Part shown: piece by piece, positions 37,201 through 52,200 of the stretch
Layout: each line of letters begins with the position of its first letter
How positions within the stretch are numbered: position 1 is the stretch's first letter
Source: Membranipora membranacea
Lineage: Eukaryota > Bryozoa > Gymnolaemata > Cheilostomatida > Membraniporidae
DNA: 64,000 nucleotides
Reading direction: 5' to 3'
Assembly: GCA_914767715.1 (NCBI GenBank)
Contig: OU612073.1
Location: 19,032,001 to 19,096,000 of the forward strand
Notes under the pieces: model-generated
Seen by the model: only the letters and a program-made list of their open reading frames with translations
The model's database searches: none
Told to the model about the DNA's origin: nothing
Translations under genes and position numbers: made by a program

Positions 37201-40200
37201 TCATTAGAGTTGATCTTTCATGGTTATCTCATTGAGAAAAAATTACCTATTCAACTGCACCAGGGAGGTCACCAGGGAGGTCACCAGGGAGGTCACCAGG
37301 GAGGTCACCAGGGAGGTCACCAGGGAGGTCAACAGGGAGGTCACCAGGGAGGTCAACAGGGAGGTCACCGGGGAGGTCACCCTCCCTCACTGCACAACTG
37401 TGCAAGTTGTGCATAGTCTGGCCACAAGACATCAAATATTGAAATCCGTTAATTAATTAGAGGCCTTGCAAGAAAGAACCAAGAACAATTGTTTTAAATA
37501 GCTATACTCACTCCAAGCCTGTGTCTAAATGTGTAATACTTTGGCCATTGTTTGTGATATAGAACTGCGAAGGTTAGTCTCCTGATTCCTTTAGCTGTCA
37601 ACTCCGAGGACTATAATCAAAATAAAACTCATCCTCAAATATGCATGCTGTCTTTTACAAAAGTTATTTCTTTTTTTTGCAAATTGAGCAAAAAAACCAA
37701 GCTTTAGTTTATGTGGAATATACCAGCATGCAAAAAAACCAGTCCCTGATATTTATTCCCAATTATCTGATCCAGATAGAAATCACTTAGAATTACCCCA
37801 GAACAAGTTTGTACCCTCCGCAATACCCAACTTTTGAAATATAACTATGCCACCACAAAGGGAACAAACTTGTTTAGAATCACCCTCTAATCAATCGCTT
37901 CTAAAGACAAAAAAGACATCATGAAGAATCATTGTAAAGCTGAAGGCAGCGTACCTTTTGCTGACAGAAGTTGTGGAATTTCTCACTGAGCTCCTCGTCT
38001 GAGTTGCCTGTTTTATCAGCTTTGATAGCAATCATCAGTATGTGTATAGCCTCATCATCCACGCAGTGATGGTCCTTCTTAGGGGACGAGGCCATAGCAG
38101 CCGAGTGGTGACTGTCGGTAACCTCTGAGGCTGGGAATACAAACCTCCTCAATAGAACCTCAAAGTGGCTGTAATTTAAAAACAAACATCGTATTATATG
38201 TTTTGGATTTACTGATCTGGCGCAATGTGGAAGGGAACTTTATTTTTCATCGTCCCACAGAAGGAAAGCATGCCGTTATATAATTTCTGTGCAGACATTG
38301 CAATTTGGCTTAGGCTTGACTTCTGTACCATAGAAAATGATTTGGTTTGAAACCTCCCCTTTGATTGTGTCATTTTTGTAGTGTTAGACAATATACATCC
38401 AGGGTATTTCTAGTTACCATGGTAACTCCAAAGTGTCAATTACAATCACACCAGGAAGCGGAGAGAATTCAGGAAGAGGGAATGGTAATTAATGGTGGAT
38501 TAGAAGTCCTTATCTTCATATAATATCAACTCTTTTTGAGTTTTGATCAGGTATCCCTCGATAGCTAAGTTGGTAGAGCGGAGGACTGTAATGGTCAAAA
38601 TAGACATCCTTAGGTCACTGGTTCAAATCCGGTTCGAGGGATCTTTTTGGCGCATGAGCATCTATACCCTTCAGGACTAGTTTATTAGAGTCCGACACAA
38701 CTAAACTTAACCACTTGGAAGTTGGTTTAGTGTGGACAAAGTATAGAAATAACCACAACTGACAAATGGTTTAATATTAAGTCTATCGAAATAACACTCA
38801 ACAGCAATCCACATAATGTTCAAAGTGCACACAACTTCTTATGACCTCCTCCCATAATATGACTTACCATGAGAACTCATCAAAACTCCTGAAGCTAGCC
38901 ATAACTCCCATTCTCTGACATGGTGGTAGGTCGTTTGCTGCAAACCCTTGTGCGAATGCCTCATGGTCACTAAGGCTAGGAACCCTGGGCATGGATGAGC
39001 GTCTATGTCTACAATAAATACAAAACAGATTATAAAATAACTCATGAGGTTTGATGATTTCTGGCATAAGCAAGTTACTGGGTGGCTGATGGGTTGGCTT
39101 AACACATTGATGATCTCAAAGACTCTCACAGCATAATACCAAAAAATGTAACAATTTGATAACAAACACTGTGAAGGGTAGTTATTTGGAAAATGGGTCG
39201 ACGCTCAGGAGAAAACAGGTCGACATCACATAGAAAAGTGATCATAATTTATCTAGCGTACCACGTGAGCCAGCCTGAATTTAGCATACATAACCTCGCC
39301 ATTTGATGATTTGCCTTGATTTATTCTGGATTTAAAAGCTTGTGAAAATATTAGTACCACTGGTTGATGTAATAACGGCAGGATATAATTGGGACGTATG
39401 ACTAAAGCTTAGCGGACAATAACACAACAAGCAGGTTCTGGATTCCCCCGCCGAGGGGCCGTCGGGCGGGGGGGGGCAAAGTCTGGGGGGCTCAGACTAG
39501 TTCTGGATCAGTAAACTATTTTCTGTGGGCCGAGTGCAACATTCAGGTAGCAGAATATATCTGATTGGGCTGATTTGTCTAGTGGCTGGTTGACGGCAAG
39601 ATGATAGACGGATATACTACCTGCAACATGTAATTGAGGGGTGATAATCTCAAAACACCAGTGCAAGCATGACAAGACACATAGAATCAAGGCTAGGAGA
39701 GCATGCAAGTCCCATATTAGTTAAATAAGTCAGAAGTTAGCAGCAAAGAAAGAGAAGGAGTTATAGGCAGGTAAAAGAAGAACAACATCAAAGTTATACC
39801 CTCGATTTGTGTGCGACTTACTTTAAAAAAGGCCTGTCGTAATAAATAAAGCAGAGGGTTAAACATTCAGATACAAGAGGATATAGTAGCACCACATTTC
39901 AGACATGCAGTTGATGTGGAATGACAATGCCTTGGCATAGTTTCTTTTCTTAGATAACTTCTTTTTTTTTCTGAGTTGGGAGTTAGCTTTACACTGGAAA
40001 AAGAACTCGATCAGTGTACCCTTCAAACTTCAAAAAACTATTTCACTGTGGGCCTTGGGCCTCTAAAAGCAGTGGAACAAGTAGCAAAGTCATTACAGTA
40101 GCATAGAGTGTCAATATTATTGTGATAGCTGTTTATGAGCCAGGAAGTAGAGGAGGACTGCCCGGGAGGAGCTATGCATTCTATGCTTTGGAATTAAGCT

Positions 40201-43200
40201 GGCATATTGATGCAGAATATCCTATGAAACAATTAGTCACCTTGAAATGTCCAATGAACATCCGCTTAGTTGGCGGGATTTCAATTTCCTGTTTAAATAA
40301 CACCATTCATACATTCAACTATTTTGCATAAACCTTTATGAGTATTGTCTTATCATTGTCTCTGAGGAGATAAACCCTGACTATTTGTATAAGACAAGGC
40401 ATTGAGTCGTAAAGGAGCCAGATCGTTAGAGAAAATGACAGTTTGGTTGAACTAGGTGCTCACAATAGTGGAAACTACGTGAGTAACTGGTCCTATTCAT
40501 AGAAGTAAGCCTATCGAAATAAAATTGCCTGAGTACAGTACAAAATCAGAACAGAACACGTCAGGATTAATGAATGACTAGACAGTATAGGAAAATGAGG
40601 CACAGTAGTTGGAGGCCAAGACAGCAGGTAGCGCTGGCTTTGCTCAAGTGCTTTGTTCCTTGTTGGCTAAGCTCAGTTATGATCTAAGATAAAAAATTAC
40701 TTGCAAACCCTGAAATCGCATTGTTTAAAATGAAATCTACACATTGGAACACATTATAATAAGCAAATTAAGCGTGAGTAGTAAGGGCTGCAGGCAGTAC
40801 AGAGCACAGATCTTACCTCAAACGCATTTGGTTTTTTGACCTGCAGGTTGAAATTAGCACAGCGTTACAACAAAGTTAAATAAAACTGATGAACAAGTGT
40901 CACAACACAGCGGAAAAGTTTACAATCCACTCACAATAACCAAGAATTAAACAGAAATAGGATTTAAATCACATATCTCTATATAATTTATACTCAAATT
41001 TGGTGTAATAAGGACTTGTTTAGCGCTCAGCAGTTACACACTTGATTGTGACTAAAATGAGGATTGTTGTGACTATATCTAGAAGTAAGATGGTGGCAAT
41101 CTACTTGTACATCTACTTGTACGAATTGTATATGACAACAGCCACTTACATTTTATGACTTAAAACAAAAGCAGAGAGTCTTTAATCATTATGCTGGTAT
41201 GAAAATTAATCCAACGTCTAAAAACTGTCAGGGAAAGAATGTTTGAAAAAAACAACTCCATATTTGGTGCTGAAGACTGCAGGATTGAAAATATTGTGAA
41301 ACAATAGCTGTGGTTAGCATTGTTTTAGGGCCACACAGCAGCATATCACACAGCTGATGAGAGTTACTATGATTATATATATAAGATGTAACACTGACCT
41401 GTTGGGGTGAGAGGTGGGTAATAAGAACTGGAACTCTACCAGACACAGGTCATCAGGCAGCTGTACATGCTGCAGACAGTTCAGATCATAGGCTATATAT
41501 CCTCTCCTTACGTATACCTACAAAATATACAATGTAATATATACCATCTGATGGCAAGCAGAGTCTTATTCTCAGGGTATCTTCTTGCTATCTTCTTGGT
41601 ATCTTCTACAGCTATTTTGGAGTTGTCTTTTCAATGCATTAACACTTCTTTTCAGGAAAGTCGCAGCGAATTTGCTTTATCATAAATTGATGCACATTGA
41701 ATATTAAATTTACCTCGAGTGCAGCCATTCTGACTATCTCATTGTGATGATAAAAGAACTCGGGTAGAACATCAAACATCGAGGTCTCAGATGTGATCAG
41801 ATTCTGTAAAAAGAATAGGCGTAAAATTATAACCATGCTGAAGATGTCCTCGTTTGGACCAGACTGAAAAATAATTGCTTAAAGACATAAACCGTGCTCC
41901 TACAAGGTCAATTGAGGTGAATTAGATTGGACCAACGGAAAATAAAATAAAATTCCTTGAAATGGAGCCAGTGTATCCAATATCCATACACCAATATATG
42001 CATAAATTCTCCGAAAAGTGTCGTGTATGTCCATTACTCCTGTGTGCTCAAACTACTTTGAACGGTAAATGCGAAGTGAAATAAAAATGATATATTTTCA
42101 AACCAGAGGTTTTCAATCATTTGGAAAGATAGACTAACTAAATATGAAGCAAGGTTATGGAAACTTTCATATCAATAAATGTTTTACCTTGAATCTTTGC
42201 TGTAAAATGAAGTCAAAGCAAGCGGGTTAAAGTGTGAGATAAGGTCTAACCACCACCAACTACTACCATCAGGGAAATATGAAATCATTCTCCCCACTTG
42301 CATAAATGACATGACTATTGCTAAAATAGGAATTATGTTTTTGACTCAAGTTGTACCTCTAGATTTTCAGGGCAGTATTCGTGTCCATAGTCATCGATAG
42401 CAGATAGGAATATACTCTCTACTTGATTATATCTCCTATCGTAGGGTGGCTGATGTGTAGCGATCAACACCTGTCGAGCTCTTAGAGCCACCTAGTGATA
42501 CAAAATTGAACATGACGAAATAGAATCCAAAACGACGAAAAATTAGCAAAATTAGCAATTATAATCGAAGACTCTCTATCGTTAAAAAAAGTGAGGTTTT
42601 GATCAGCCACACAGATTAAGAAATACCACAAATTGACTGACTACTCTAAGTCAGAACTCAGGCTTATGATACATATTAACTATGATAATATAGATGGTTG
42701 GGGGCGTCGGACAGGGGTGCAAGAGTCTGGGGGCTCGGAATTATATATGGTAATTACCTTGCTATTTTCAGACTTGCTCAGTGCAGTCATCTTATCCAGT
42801 ATACTTTGTAGATCAGAATCAAGTGGACTCGAATCTCCGGTGCAGAACTGATTCTGTAAAAACAAACATCACCAATTCTTACACCTGTGGATTTTGTTAT
42901 CTTAACAACATGTATTTTACTTAAGAGTTGCCTACGGCATGTTATTATCCACGGGCATGCAGAGCTGGGGGAAGCTCTTGGCTCTGTACCAAGTTGTATA
43001 ATTGATACACTAGATTTTAAAAGTATTTTGAATTTTTTATCACTACTGATATTATGAGATAATGCAGTAATATGATCAACAGTTACTACATATACTCCGG
43101 AGTTGTATCATTGCTTGCGCTGTTTATTTATCTAGGGTAGTGAATTATTGTTGCTAGTTAAATTCTGAACACAGGTTTCGCCTTCCAAGGAGGAACTCAG

Positions 43201-46200
43201 GTTATGTGATTTTAAAATATTCTCATCTTCCTAAATTTAGAATCAAAGAGATGGGGATGATACACTTACAATAATCTGAATTACTATTTTGTTCTTCTTG
43301 TCGACATTCTGATGTGAGAATATCATAGCCACTGTTTCATTGACATCTTTCTTTTCTTTGCGTAGCATCTCTACACACTTATCAAAGTGTCCGCCCTGAA
43401 ACTTCTGCTCGACGTCCAGATAATGAGTGAGAAGCTCTCTGATTATTGTCTTCATGTAGCCTCTGATACCATTTCTGTATCTGAATTTTGTCAAAATTAA
43501 TGTTTAAATCATCACATATGCATCCTTAATATCAATATGTAAGATCCACACAAGCAAATCAACAGCATATCATGCAGTATGTAGTTCTCAAATTATTGTG
43601 CAATATAGTAAATACTTTATCGAGTACAGACGAAGGGGTGCCAGTCAGTTTTATCACTTTTATGTTATACATCAAAAGTGAGAATTGTCTCGATATGATT
43701 TATCTACCTGTTGGCAAGGTCTACGATGCCCTGAGTTGTCATAAAGAAGACATCTTTGTCAGCTCTCCTGGTGAGGGTAGCAGCGTGTGCGTCTATCACA
43801 TTAGCTATCTGCTGACTAGGGAACTTGGACAGTATGGAGGTAATATTACTGGCATATGTAGACATGAGGTGCTTGATTGTTTTCTCTACATTGGATGGAA
43901 GACGTCCGGACACCATGGCAATCGCATCCTGTGGAAGATAAAGTCAGTCCTCCTGAACATCTAATTTAATGTAACCGTCAGTCATTTTATTGGAGCTATC
44001 TACATTAGTTTTCTTGTTAAATGATTGAAAGCAGATTGTAATGATACAAGAAGCATAGAAATTTCTGTATACAGGTTCAGTTCTATGGGATTTCATATCC
44101 ATTACTAACCTGGAGTTCAAGCAATGGAAGAGCTGGATCTTTGAGGCATTTGGTTACTGTAGCCATAGTTTTCTCTACTCTCTCCTCATAATGAGGGGAC
44201 GGAAGCACGTACCCATCCAGGAAGCTTAGTAAGACCTGCTGGCTATATTTGAACAGCTGATGGAGTTTATCACCAGTCAGCATAGGTGATTTAGTCTCTG
44301 GGAATGAACCTTCAAATCTCTTAGCCTTAGTAACCTTGGATGGATCCTCAAGTTCTAGTTTGGCGATGAGACTCCCCGCAGCGAGCACAGCTCCTGCTCT
44401 CTTCACATAATGGATACTGCAAGTATATATGATATAAGCTACATAAACTAGGAGAATATAAACACATGGCACTGCCAATAACTTTAAAACTCAATAAAGG
44501 ACTCCAAAAATACCGTAATCAGAAGTTGTCTTTTCGCATACAAAAGGGAAACAATTCCTACAATATGCTCTTCTCTATAACTTTTCCCTAATTCTGTACT
44601 AAATTGATGTGATGAAACAATTGAAGCTGTCTCCTGGTGGCTAATAAGCAATATTAGTTATATTACTTACATTCCAGTTTCAGTGACACGGAGCTCCATG
44701 ACCATCTTCATCACTTCTATCTCAGCATACACAGAACCAGCGTGTACGAGTGAGCCGTCGTCTACTGTGTAGTTAACAAGCTTACCTGCTGTGGGCGTCC
44801 TGTGATCAGCAACAAGAAAAACAAACCGTATGAGAAAGAATAAACAAACAAAAACATTGTTAGAAACTCTAAATGCAAGGTGGCCTTACCCCTAACTAAC
44901 GCCCTGAGAAAATGATATGGTTTTGCAGAGGGGAAAGCCATATGGGACAAGAGTACAAAAGTTTGTGCCACAGGGATACTCAAAAGTTATTTAAAGGGGA
45001 AAAACTACCAATATTGTAAGTTATTGTGCCTTGACGGTTGATAGATTGCAATAAAAACAATTTTCGAAACTCCTAAAACTTCAATCGCAATATTTTGTTA
45101 GCGATATTGGAAAACTTTTCCATACCTGAGTACAGAGGGATCGGTCTCCTGCTCAAACACACACGTCTGATTACCGATAACTATTCTATAGCTTCCTATT
45201 TCCTCCTTCATGTAGGTAGTATAACTGTTACCTGCAGGCATACAAGAGAACACAATTATAGAGTTCGGTTATAATATTCATAATAAACACAACTTGGGAC
45301 GATTCGTCGGTTGTTAAAGCGAAGCTATTTCCTAAAACTTGATATGATGGGCTTCTAGCAGAGCCAGGATTCTTTGGTATTTTTGCTTATTTGGGGTAAA
45401 AGGTTAAGGTTCAGATGTGAGTTTTGAGGACAAAGGGTGTTGGAGCATGCGCAAGGCACAAAAGCAAACAACTGAATCATCGATATTACTATCAGCATAC
45501 CATCATAGGAAATGAGAATTCCACCATCACTGAGCCGATGCATCTCCAGATCTACGGAGGATTTGTTGACGACTATATGATAAGTATTAGTACCGGATCT
45601 CGTCACCAGTGACTCATACTTAGTACCTTCATATACAAACTCTACTTCCACTGTGTTATTTAGACTGGATGGTGGCAGTAACTGGCCTCTACAAATGTAA
45701 CAGGTATATTTATTTAATTGAATTTAATTGTTTTGTTATTATCAGATGTGACAAATCTAAAAAAGCTCAACATGAGGTAAGCAGCAACAACATAAGAGTT
45801 AGCTAATAAGCCAGTTATAATATCTGAAAATCTAAGCAAAAGTACGATGATGACTATAAATGATGGATAGTATTATTACATCTCCATCTGAGATGTTATA
45901 ATCGTAGGCATATAAACACTCTTAACATGTTTGTGGTTATTAGGTTCTTATGTACTGTATGTACTTGGTATTATGAGCTTTATATGTGTTGATGGCGTTT
46001 GATCTTATATTTCACTCATAATTACACAATTATGAAATCAAGGGTGCCACTTTTGATGTGACAAAATACGACATTTTTGGCAATATGCAATTATAACTGA
46101 CTATACCATTGCTTTAAACGTTCCTGTATAACCTTGCAGAATGTGTGCATGATTTAAGTAGACATATCAATTAACTTGAGATGGCTGCTGCAGATAAATA

Positions 46201-49200
46201 TTTCATAACACTTCTACATAAATCTCCCTGAACCCAAGGTCTAAACCAAAATAGGGGCGTACAACTAGTCATTTGGTGATTGCACATACCTCTCTAGGGA
46301 ACTCTTGTACAAGTCTAGTTTAGTGGTGAGCTTTCTATCTCCTATGTGCAGAGCAGCGCTGATCACAGATAAAATCAGGTCAGGTTTGGCAGCGTGAACC
46401 TAAAATTAAATAAAATTAAATTTCAGTCTGACAAAAACTTGAATAATATAATGTAACCAGCATGACAGAATTTTCATGCTAAATTTTTCCAGACACTGAT
46501 ATAATCCTCTTCTGGCTACTTGGCATGTCGTATCAGTAGTAAATCACAAGTTAATAGAGAAAAATCTCTATTAGTGCGGTAGCTCTTGGAAAAATAACAT
46601 AATTAGTAACTAATTATTAGTAGAAATCAGTAAAATCACCATAACAAGTTGTTCATAGTAGAGTAGGAACATTTTCTAGGGAGAAGCGATAACGCCGAAT
46701 AAATAAAGGACAAACCTTATCGGCGATAAGCATATCGAGCCAGCCCGTATCCAGATCATTCTGCTGGAAGTTCTGAGTCTCTAATAGTTTGATGAGATAC
46801 TCAACAGTGGTAAGGAAATCTCCACGAATAGACAACTCCTTCAGTGCCACAACCAAGTTTCTGCAAAACAGATCATGTAACTTGTGTAATAAATATAAGG
46901 AAGTAATTCTTGTTTTAACTAATGCCATGTTTAGCACAACCTGAAGCTTTGTTGCACCGCTCTATTTGAATTAGACAGGTATCTCCTGGACCATGTAGAG
47001 AGTGAGGACTATATTGTGTTTGCTTGTGACAATTCTTTGAGCAAATTTGATCAAATGAACAAAAATACAGTCCCTCCAGCAAAGTGACTACTGTGACTAA
47101 GTGACATTATCCGCAGTTCTTTTTCTTTACAACGCATTGGCAAAAGTAATTCACGTAAAAAGTTAAATATTCTGTAAATAAGTGAAACAGCTTTTCAGCT
47201 TGCACCACATCTAACACATGTAAACCTTGCCATCTTTCTGGAAACACAATATATTTAACAGAATAAGAGACTTGACTCACTCTCTGGCCTCCTCTCGAGT
47301 CTCTCCCCATGAGAAGCAGTGACCAAACTGTGAGTCAGCAAACTCATGCAGACCGCCAGACGCTGACACACTAAAGTATCCCCATACATTTACATTACTA
47401 CGGAAATTCAGCTCCTCTACCTGACCAGAACTCGGCTTGAACCCCTGAAACATAAAATGGAATAGAAACGTGAGTAGGAGAAATACTTGAGATGTTGTTT
47501 ACTGCCTGAGCGCAGAACATCTACAATCATCGTAACCTGAGCTGGGGAGCTTGATCTCGATCTCGATTTGGCAGCAAGAATTGGGAACAATGCCAATAAT
47601 AGTTGCCTAACAGTCCAAATTCTAGTGTACCAAATGTCTCTCAGAAGCTTTGGCTGGCCAGAGTCTCAGGCATAAACATGAAATGTAGTAAACAAAGGAG
47701 TAGATGAGTAGGATGAATGGTCTACTATACAAGGCCACAATTATGTGGTGAGTGTGTCAGTTTATTCTCTAATCTTATCACACTTACATAACCCCAGCCT
47801 TATCCATAATAGTAGTCATTAATAACACTGAGATATGCAAAATAATACTTGGTCAAAAACCTGAAAGAGATTTATCGTGGAGGCCAATATACTACAGCAA
47901 ATCCAATGTAGGGTCCAAACTTCAGATTCCCCTTATGCATACAAGAAATATTTTACTAAATCAAGATGGACAGTAGTGGACTTTCGTACAAAGGGTTCTT
48001 TGACCTTATTTTTCTTATCAGAGTGATTAAAACCTAGCTGTCATGAGTTATTTACTAGAGCGAACTTCATTCATCTCAGCTACCAAATCTTTGTAATCAC
48101 TTCTTCAGCTTTGATAGGCCTTATATAGGCATATATGATATATCAATGTTTTGGTATGCTCACATTGACCAAAATTGTCAGCAAGTTGCCTCCAAATGTT
48201 TAACCAATTACCCCTCTCGAATCATACAGTAGTGATCTTTGCAGGGAAATTACATTAAATACATCCGCAAATTCATACACCAGAAATTTGTCCACTTGCA
48301 TGCGCAAGGATTCGAGTGCAGTAAAATTGGTGTTTTTGAGCATGCTTGTTGAGAAATAGATGGTTCATACCTCATCTGGGTTTTCGCTGGTGATTCTAGC
48401 AGCAATGACGTGACCTTTAGCTACTGGAGGGTAATCTGGACTGTCAAACTCTATACTAGAATCGTCAAACATATCAGCCATATACAGCAGTCTGATATCC
48501 TTTATTCTGTGTAGCGGCACTCCCATAGCGATCTGTATAATAATAATAATGTCAATGGATGGTGATGACCTTGAGTGTAAGGAACTAAGCAATTATTTAA
48601 CGGGAGGGGAGGGTTATAATATGAATGGCATGATATGAAATGAAAATTATGACTATGCATAAATAAATAAATGAACAATTATAATTTCTATTATTGAGCT
48701 TTCCAAAGGTCCAACCTAGATCGAGCTTGAGCCAATTTGCCTACAGCTCGGTCATTCCCATTGTAAGGCTCAAACCCGAAATGCAGGCCAAATGGCGCAT
48801 GCTTGATCTAGATTCAACCATCATTTAGGATAATGGTAACCCTACAGGCAAGTCAGTTTATAGTTTGGACAAAGAAATGTTCACACTGACGGCAAGAGCT
48901 ATGTTGGAATGTAGGCCTATTGTGATTGTGGTTAATGTTGATGATTTTCCATTTTTTTCAGAAACAAAAAATACAGTTTTGAGGTTAGCTTAGCATTTTA
49001 ATTCCATAATACTGGTTTCCTTTGCCCATATTTGGTGTCACGTGCAGTTCAAATATCCTTTGTTTTGCCCATATTTGGTTTCAAGTGAACATGAAATCAT
49101 GATTTAGAGAAGGAAATATCATCATTTCTGCCAGATTATGAACCATTTAAACCATTTCACAATCTTTATTTGACACCTTGTGGTCCCATAAAACTAAACA

Positions 49201-52200
49201 CAAAATGAAAGCAAACGTGCATTTTAATCTCATTTGATTAACTTTGATAGCTTTAGGGTTTCTTTCAAATATCAATATACTTTATAGCCTGAGTTTCTAA
49301 CTCCCATACCTGTAGTTGTGCTGCGGGGAGGTTCACATCAGCCACCATTTCAGTACATGGATGTTCTACTTGCAGCCTTGGATTAAGCTCAAGGAAGAAG
49401 AACTCATTTTTCTCAGGATCATAGAGATATTCTACAGTACCAGCGCTGACATACCCGACCATTTTAGCCAGTCTCACAGCACACTGTAATAAAGAGTATG
49501 TATAACACTTTGAGAAAAGGAGGACACAAAGTAAAAACACCTTAGTATCATCAATCATTAGAGTACATCAAGACGTCAAGAAAAATGGGCATCGATCTCA
49601 GAAGACATATAAACAAAGGCCTCCATCAAAAGAAAGTAAAGAGCTTGGGTTAATATTGAGCTGCAAGCTGCATACAACCTGTCTATAAATAGAGGCATCA
49701 ATCTCAGATACAACCTAGATCAAGTTAAGTCCATTTGCCTGCATTCGGATTTGCTCCTCCTGCTTTTTGCGTGACCAGTGGAATGGGAACAACTAGTAAA
49801 TTGGATCAAACTTGTTCTGGATAAAACCTAAAAACCGGAAATCGATTAGCGACAATATATATATATATATATAAATATATCTTTTGGGATGCTGACCTTC
49901 TCCATCTGGTGGAAGACGTCGTTCTCAGCAATCTCAGCAGGCGCCTCCTCGATTATCTTCTGATGCCTCCGTTGTATAGAGCAGTCCCTACCGAATAGTG
50001 ATATAGCGTTACCATACTTATCAGCTAGAAGCTGTACCTCTAAATGTCGCGCTTTCTTCGCCATCTTCATTATAAATATAGGAGATCCTGGCACTTCTGT
50101 TTGCACCTAAAACCGATGATGAATATCTTTTATATAACAAAAATTCTTGTGGATAAGCTCCTGAAAATGCTTGGACTCTTAAGTCGATATAAATACTATT
50201 TCATGAAATACCAGTAAAATGTGATCAGCTTGTAGAATACACTGCAATTTTAAAAGCAGGTTTCATCATTTACAAACTATCTCCTGATGAACACCTTCTA
50301 TTTACCTGTCTAAACACAGCATGAAAGCCTTCAGGACTTTCCACTTTCCTGATTCCTTTACCACCACCGCCCTCACTAGCTTTAATCATGACAGGGTAAC
50401 CAATCTTAGCAGCAGACTTTATAGCCTCCTCCACTGTGGTAACACAGCCCTGTCTGTACACATCGTCGGGGACGGTGATGTGCTCCCCGCTCTCCTCATC
50501 CCATTCAACTGTTAGACCTGTTCAATGCAGATAAATGGACATATAGTCACATGTATATTATATTCACAAGTTCTGCAAAAGAACTATAATAACTTATATA
50601 GCGGAAAACACTTCCACGTTTAAATTGACATAACTGCTAACTGACTACCAAAGATGAAATGTGACATTTCAACCATTTGACTTCCACACATAGGCCTACC
50701 TGATCCACTCCAGGGGAGTGTAGGTACATTGGCTGTCTGTGCCACTATAGACGAGGCGATCTTATCTCCGAGTGACCACATAGCATGCTCAGGAGGTCCG
50801 ATAAATACCAGGTTATTATTACGTAACAACTCGGGAAGTTTTGGATTCTCCGAGGCATGTCCCCAGCCTGCCCATACAGCCTGTAACAGAAAATCAAATA
50901 AAGCATCATTCAAATCCTCGGGTACAGTACAGTATACTATGAATACTATAAGAGGTTCCCGAACTAAGCTATCATATGGAAACCTCTCGAAGGTATGTTG
51001 GCCCATGCTATAAGTATTTCATTTGTATTTTTACGAACGAGGATCATCCCATATTACAACGGCTATATAATCTACAAACTATAGTACTGTATAGTTGTGA
51101 GAAAAATATTAAGGGAAGAGGTAACATTCAGATCAATGAGAGAGAATAAGTCTGGAGACGGTACAAGAGACTGTGACATGTCGCGATACTGCTCTGTCTG
51201 GTAGATATCACTATGATCACCGAGTTATGCAGCCTGATGGACTGCGACAAATATGATGGGGCTCAAACTGTTTAGCCTTACTACTATGCTTCCTTGTTGC
51301 TACCTCCTTAGTAGTCTTGCATAAATCTTACTTTATGTTCATTATCTCAACAACAGAGCGGATTGTGTAATAGGTCTAGACCACGAGCAAGAAAATGCCT
51401 GGTCATCGGCTTGGAGGTGTGTTTTATCAAGCAGTTTTGATTGGATGACGTTGTTTTGACTAGATTTGACTATTTTTAGCTCATTGTGTATATAGCGGAT
51501 TGTTGCACGTGCTTTGCGCTCCCATGCACAGCAGGCTCAATTTTCATACTCATGTTGCAAACCATCAATATAATAGTTCAGGGGGTCCCTTATTAGAAAA
51601 GTTTGAAGTGGCCACTGTGTTCAATAAGTTGCAAGTGTAAAATATCATTCAATCTCAAATTTCCTCATTCAAAATCATGGCTATGGATATTTCTTTTATT
51701 CTTCGTCATGCATCATTAGAAAAAATGTCGGGCCATACTCCACACTCAACCAATAACGTATGGTGCGAGTAGAAAGGAGTTTAACCTAAATTCCAAACCT
51801 TCGGAATCCAATTATGCAATTAGAAATAACAATTACTATGGTGCCATTTTAACCGAGATAAACCAAATTTGGTTGGCATATATTTGGTGGGAGTAAAACA
51901 ACTCTGTATTTAGTATGTAGTATTTTCTTATTAGGTTACATCTCACCGGTTGCTTAGCAGCCAAATGATATGGCACCATAGATATACACTACCACCAGAT
52001 ATCTAGAAGGACCATCAGGAACTCCATCGAAGTATAGTGTCATTGTATTGTAAAGACTTAATAGTTTGTCTGATCACAGTTACATTGAAGTTTAATGATT
52101 TGAAAGTCATGTCTGATGAATGAAGTGGACGATTCTCCCAGACAGACAATTTTAATAATGGCGCCATATAGGAACTACCAGCAGTCAATTTGATGAGCTC

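Noticed and set aside
37210-37456. HQGG/TREV repeat frames and a DLPG frame
   Set aside because: Same reason: a 12-bp tandem repeat in an intron.
39448-39492. G-rich patch as a CpG island or regulatory G-quadruplex
   Set aside because: It is short and isolated within an intron, and a partly similar patch at 42698-42740 suggests a repeat remnant; no evidence of function.
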